The notes under the pieces were generated by a model, which ran no database searches, had not been told where the DNA came from, and saw only the letters and a list, made by a program, of their open reading frames with translations. 64,000 bases of DNA from CAZOOK01 sp964581385. Its GTDB lineage: Bacteria; Pseudomonadota; Gammaproteobacteria; Nevskiales; Nevskiaceae. Each line of letters starts with the position of its first letter. Positions within the stretch are counted from its first letter, which is position 1. Position numbers and translations under genes: made by a program. This document shows positions 61,164 to 64,000 of the stretch, piece after piece. The stretch spans positions 10,988 to 74,987 of the forward strand of contig CAZOOK010000028.1 in NCBI GenBank assembly GCA_964581385.1, written 5' to 3'.

Positions 61164-61691
61164 TCAATACCGCAGCAGCACTTTCACAGAGTCATCGATC
61201 GCGGCGTCGCTGACGTACCCGATAGCGCCCGGTATACGGACAAGAAGCATTTTCATGCTGTCATCCCCACCGGCTTCGATTGGGGGGGTCACCTTCCCGG
61301 TGAAGACCAGCTTGGACCACGCGACATCGCTGATATAGTCGATCGCTGGGATTTCGGCGCCTGTAGTGGATTTTGCCGGGATGGTCTTGCTCGCCTGAAC
61401 CGGCGAAGCCGCTTTGCCGGTGAAGATCAGCTTGGACCAGTAGGCAGTCAGATCCGCTCCGGTCTTGCCGAGTATCTGAGTCTCGAAACGGGTCCGTTCC
61501 GAACCCACGCCTTGATACAGCACCGTCACCGGCTGTCCGGAAACACTCAATTCGCGTCCAAGAAAAATCTTTTTGACGTGGTCCGCATCCAGGACCGGCA
61601 ATGACGACTCCTTCGCGACAACCACGGCGCCGGCATGGGCGTTCGTGGCCAGGAGAATTCCCATCGCTACCAATGCGAACTGACGTCTCAT
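61164..61691 (-). CDS. Phosphate-ABC-transporter substrate-binding-like protein with internal duplication
   Basis: 175 residues; signal peptide FALVAMGILLATNAHAGA. The fold resembles the short PstS-like exported proteins of about 140 residues: VKKIFLGRELSVSG, GVGSERTRFETQILGKTGADLTAYW and the C-terminal PGAIGYVSD. The segment around WSKLIFTGK (Trp85) recurs as WSKLVFTGK (Trp125), 40 residues apart, and the DNA of the repeated part is almost the same (61421-61439 and 61301-61319). Thus about 120 bp appear to be duplicated in tandem. Whether it still binds phosphate is unknown. Confidence 0.8.
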   Translation of the reverse strand: MRRQFALVAMGILLATNAHAGAVVVAKESSLPVLDADHVKKIFLGRELSVSGQPVTVLYQGVGSERTRFETQILGKTGADLTAYWSKLIFTGKAASPVQASKTIPAKSTTGAEIPAIDYISDVAWSKLVFTGKVTPPIEAGGDDSMKMLLVRIPGAIGYVSDAAIDDSVKVLLRY

Positions 61692-61806
61692 TGTCTTCCT
61701 CCCTAATATGTTTTGATCGGACCCGCTACCGCAAGTGTAGCCCTTCGAAGGGAATTGGCGTCAATTTGCCAGCCGCCACGGGCGTTCGCCAGGGCCCGCT
61801 GTCAAA

Positions 61807-62544
61807 TTAGAGCCGGAGGCGCTGGAACACCCGCTCCGGAATGAACCGGATGATCGCCATGATCAAGCACCAGAACCAGGGCGTGTAAACCACCGGCGTT
61901 CCGCGAATCATCGCACGCGCGATGGTCTTCGCCACGGCCGCTGGGCTTGCCCATAGGAAGCTCTTCTTAAACGACGCCGTCATCGGCGTATCGACGAAAC
62001 CAGGCTTGATGGTGACCACGCGTACGCCCTTGGTATACAGACGCTGCCGCAAGCCGCTGGTAAACGCGCTGACCGCAGCCTTGGCCGATCCGTACGCGTA
62101 ATTGGACTGGCGCCCACGGTCGCCAGCAACGGATGAAATCACCGCAATGACGCCGCGATTCTGGGCCTCGAAGCGATTGGCCAGATGTGTGCACAGCGCC
62201 ATCACGCTCAGCGCGTTGATGCGGAATTCATCGAGCAGGGTTGCCACGGAAGTCTGACAGGACACCTCATCGGAAAGCGTGCCGTGCGCGATCAGTGCGG
62301 TATCCAGACCACCGAGAACGCGTGTCGCATCGTCAAGCAGGCCTGGATAGGCGTCGATATCGCGCGCGTCGAGCACCCGGAATTCGGCCATCGCCGCGCC
62401 GCGCAGTTTGAGGTCGTCAGCGATCGCCCGCAGCCGCTCCGCACTGCGGCCGACGAGCAGCAGGGCATCGCCGCGCCGCGCGAATTCGCGTGCAGTGGCC
62501 TCGGCAATCGCCGAGGTCGCTCCCATGACGAGAATGCGCCTCAT
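61807..62544 (-). CDS. dprE2: DprE2-like short-chain dehydrogenase/reductase
   Basis: 245 residues. Rossmann start ILVMGATSAIAEATAREFA (TGATSAIA variant), NADPH-binding RSAERLR, catalytic ISSVAGDRGRQSNYAYGSAK (Ser, Tyr and Lys), and a C-terminal hydrophobic helix (WFWCLIMAIIRFIP), as in mycobacterial DprE2. DprE2 reduces the 2-keto intermediate made by DprE1, giving polyprenyl-phosphoryl-arabinose. Translation is coupled to dprE1 by a 4-bp overlap. The pairing makes the assignment much more secure than an SDR fold alone. Confidence 0.85.
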   Translation of the reverse strand: MRRILVMGATSAIAEATAREFARRGDALLLVGRSAERLRAIADDLKLRGAAMAEFRVLDARDIDAYPGLLDDATRVLGGLDTALIAHGTLSDEVSCQTSVATLLDEFRINALSVMALCTHLANRFEAQNRGVIAVISSVAGDRGRQSNYAYGSAKAAVSAFTSGLRQRLYTKGVRVVTIKPGFVDTPMTASFKKSFLWASPAAVAKTIARAMIRGTPVVYTPWFWCLIMAIIRFIPERVFQRLRL

Positions 62545-63842
62545 TTCATATCCTCGGTGACGCGTCGCCAGAAAGAAGACGAAAAGTGCGGATCGACATA
62601 GCGGGCAAACTCCTTCCAGGCGGGGTAATACTGCTTGAATGACACCGATGACATGCGCGCATCCTTCGCCGGATATACCGCCCCGCCGACGTCGCGCGTG
62701 ATCGCGTCGAGTGATTCGAGGAGTGCCAGTGTGACGGGGCCGCGATTGGGGAAATCCAGCGCAAGGGTCGCACCGGGCCGCGGAAACGACAGCATGCCTT
62801 GCGAAGGCACGTGGCCGAATAGCTTAAGTACAGCGAGAAAAGAGCCCAATCCGGACTTGGCGATGCGGCGCAACATCTCGGTCAGCGCTTCTTCTGCCCC
62901 CTGTTGCGGCACCGCGCATTGGTATTGGAAAAAACCTTTCGGCCCATAGATGCGGTTCCACTCCAGAACGCTGTCGAGCGGATAAAAAAACGGGCGATAG
63001 TGCCAGACCGCGTTATCGAGTCTGGCCCCCGGACGATGAAAGTAAAGCTGATTGAACAGGCGTAACGACACGCTATTAATCAGCGACAGCGGCGGCGTCA
63101 GCGGCATCCGCAAACTCCGTCCATTGGGCTCCCATCCACTGGCCGGCACGTGGTTGCCGCGCATGAACACGCCGCGTCCAAGATTACGGCCGGCAGCTGC
63201 ACAATCAATCCAGGCGACCGTGTATTCGTAACCGGCATCCGATGCGGTGGACAGCGCGAAGAATTCGTTCAGGCTGCCGAAGCGCAGGCTATCGCCACCA
63301 ATCCACGGTCCCGGCACCGGTCGCAGCTGAATGCGTGCGCGCAGGATCAGACCGGTCAGCCCAAGACCGCCAACCGTCGCCGCGAACCATTCGCGATTGA
63401 CATCCCGGGAACAGCGCAGAACGCTGCCATCCGAGCGCAGCAGGTCAAAATCGAGAACATGGTTGCCAAAACTGCCGGCACGATGATGGTTCTTGCCATG
63501 CACATCATTGGCGATCGCGCCACCGATCGTGACGAAGCGGGTGCCCGGGGTCACCATCGGAAACCAGCCGCGCGGCAGAACCAGATCGATGATTTCCGAC
63601 AGCAGTACGCCCGCTTCGCAATCCAAAACTCCGCTGGCCGGATCGAAAGCAATGAAACGGTCCAGGCCGCGCGTGACGAGCAGATGGCCGCCGTCGTTCT
63701 GGCAGACATCGCCGTAACTGCGTCCATTGCCATACGGCAGCATGGAATCGAAGACCGGCAGCGGCGCGAAACGGTTCGACAGCGAAAAAACGTGATGCTC
63801 GTGGCGCGGCCAGCGGCCCCAGGACATGCGCTGCGGTGTCAT
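62541..63842 (-). CDS. dprE1: DprE1-like FAD-dependent decaprenylphosphoryl-ribose 2'-oxidase
   Basis: 433 residues from ATG 63842 (a GTG 21 bp upstream is in frame). FAD features: YGNGRSYGD, VTPGTRFVTIGGAIANDVHG and KNHHRAGSFG, the hallmark of DprE1 and related oxidases. The catalytic Lys is in YPAKDARMSS (Lys393). The Cys that benzothiazinones attack in mycobacterial DprE1 (in its WNVCVDFP stretch) is Ala in GATLALDFP (Ala361), as in benzothiazinone-insensitive forms. It is predicted to oxidise a polyprenyl-phosphoryl pentose at C2'. The promoter must lie in or beyond the inverted-repeat element that begins 8 bp upstream. Confidence 0.87.
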   Translation of the reverse strand: MTPQRMSWGRWPRHEHHVFSLSNRFAPLPVFDSMLPYGNGRSYGDVCQNDGGHLLVTRGLDRFIAFDPASGVLDCEAGVLLSEIIDLVLPRGWFPMVTPGTRFVTIGGAIANDVHGKNHHRAGSFGNHVLDFDLLRSDGSVLRCSRDVNREWFAATVGGLGLTGLILRARIQLRPVPGPWIGGDSLRFGSLNEFFALSTASDAGYEYTVAWIDCAAAGRNLGRGVFMRGNHVPASGWEPNGRSLRMPLTPPLSLINSVSLRLFNQLYFHRPGARLDNAVWHYRPFFYPLDSVLEWNRIYGPKGFFQYQCAVPQQGAEEALTEMLRRIAKSGLGSFLAVLKLFGHVPSQGMLSFPRPGATLALDFPNRGPVTLALLESLDAITRDVGGAVYPAKDARMSSVSFKQYYPAWKEFARYVDPHFSSSFWRRVTEDMK

Positions 63843-63849
63843 GGGATTA

Positions 63850-64000
63850 GGGCCTGTTAACACTCATTTTGATCGCTGCGTTGCCGCCCAAAAGGGCGCC
63901 AGGTAAGGCGCGCTGAGCGAAGTGTGGTGACTCCACATGTGCGAAGCGCAACGCAGCATGGCGCCCTTTTGGGCGCAACCCAGGCCCGCGGCACGGTGCC
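63850..64000. repeat. MITE-like element with interleaved inverted repeats, cut by window edge
   Basis: GCTGCGTTGC (63875-63884) pairs with GCAACGCAGC (63948-63957). The next 17 bp, CGCCCAAAAGGGCGCCA (63885-63901), pair with 63959-63975. Each 17-mer is itself a hairpin (CGCCC-AAAA-GGGCG and GCGCCC-TTTT-GGGCGC), and a TGTGG-TGACT-CCACA stem lies in the middle. It begins just upstream of dprE1 and continues beyond the window. Its origin as a mobile or dispersed repeat is inferred from structure. Confidence 0.6.

Overview
This is a GC-rich chromosomal window (about 60 percent GC by eye) from a free-living Gram-negative bacterium, most likely a gammaproteobacterium. The block leuC-leuD-leuB-asd-usg-fimV-truA-trpF-trpB-trpA-accD-folC-SPOR is the order known from Pseudomonas and Xanthomonas relatives, and FimV, LolCD, ComEC, OmpW and the PrkA-YeaH-SpoVR trio agree. 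The species cannot be named from the sequence. No rRNA, CRISPR array, transposase or prophage was seen. One tRNA (Leu, anticodon TAA) is present.

Layout. 1-13.4 kb is a secretome-rich accessory region: an S9 peptidase (cut by the window edge), a secreted SGNH hydrolase with actinobacterial-looking repeats, GloVer-type and SBBP-type beta-propeller proteins, a secreted alpha/beta hydrolase and a secreted phosphodiesterase. Two perfect CRP/Clp-type palindromes and one Pho-box-like repeat lie between these genes. 13.5-24.5 kb carries a giant adenylate cyclase-ATPase-TPR protein, a tannase/feruloyl esterase and a four-gene acyl-CoA operon (glutaryl-CoA dehydrogenase, APH-type kinase, acyl-CoA dehydrogenase, dienelactone hydrolase). 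24.6-31.9 kb holds comEC, lolD, lolC/E, etfA, etfB and a SPOR protein. 31.9-47.7 kb is the conserved housekeeping block, all on the minus strand, with many ATGA-type overlaps. Two hotdog thioesterase genes sit between leuC and leuD, and a divergent LysR gene with a clear T-N11-A operator faces leuC. 48.7-56.3 kb contains OmpW, an AI-2E/PerM permease and the stress module prkA-yeaH-spoVR. 56.5-64 kb contains tRNA-Leu, an operon of a HAD/polytopic-membrane fusion with two family-2 glycosyltransferases, a YHS protein, a phosphate-binding-like protein with an internal duplication, and a dprE1-dprE2 pair. The window ends in a MITE-like set of nested inverted repeats.

How the parts fit. The adenylate cyclase could supply cAMP for a CRP-type regulator acting on the two palindromes, one of which sits exactly at -41.5 from a predicted start of transcription. 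The DprE1/DprE2 pair, the HAD-membrane fusion and the glycosyltransferases together suggest a polyprenyl-phosphate pentose (ribose to arabinose) donor and its use in a surface glycan, which is unusual outside Actinobacteria. This is the most interesting candidate system in the window. The functional link between these genes is inferred from proximity and family membership.
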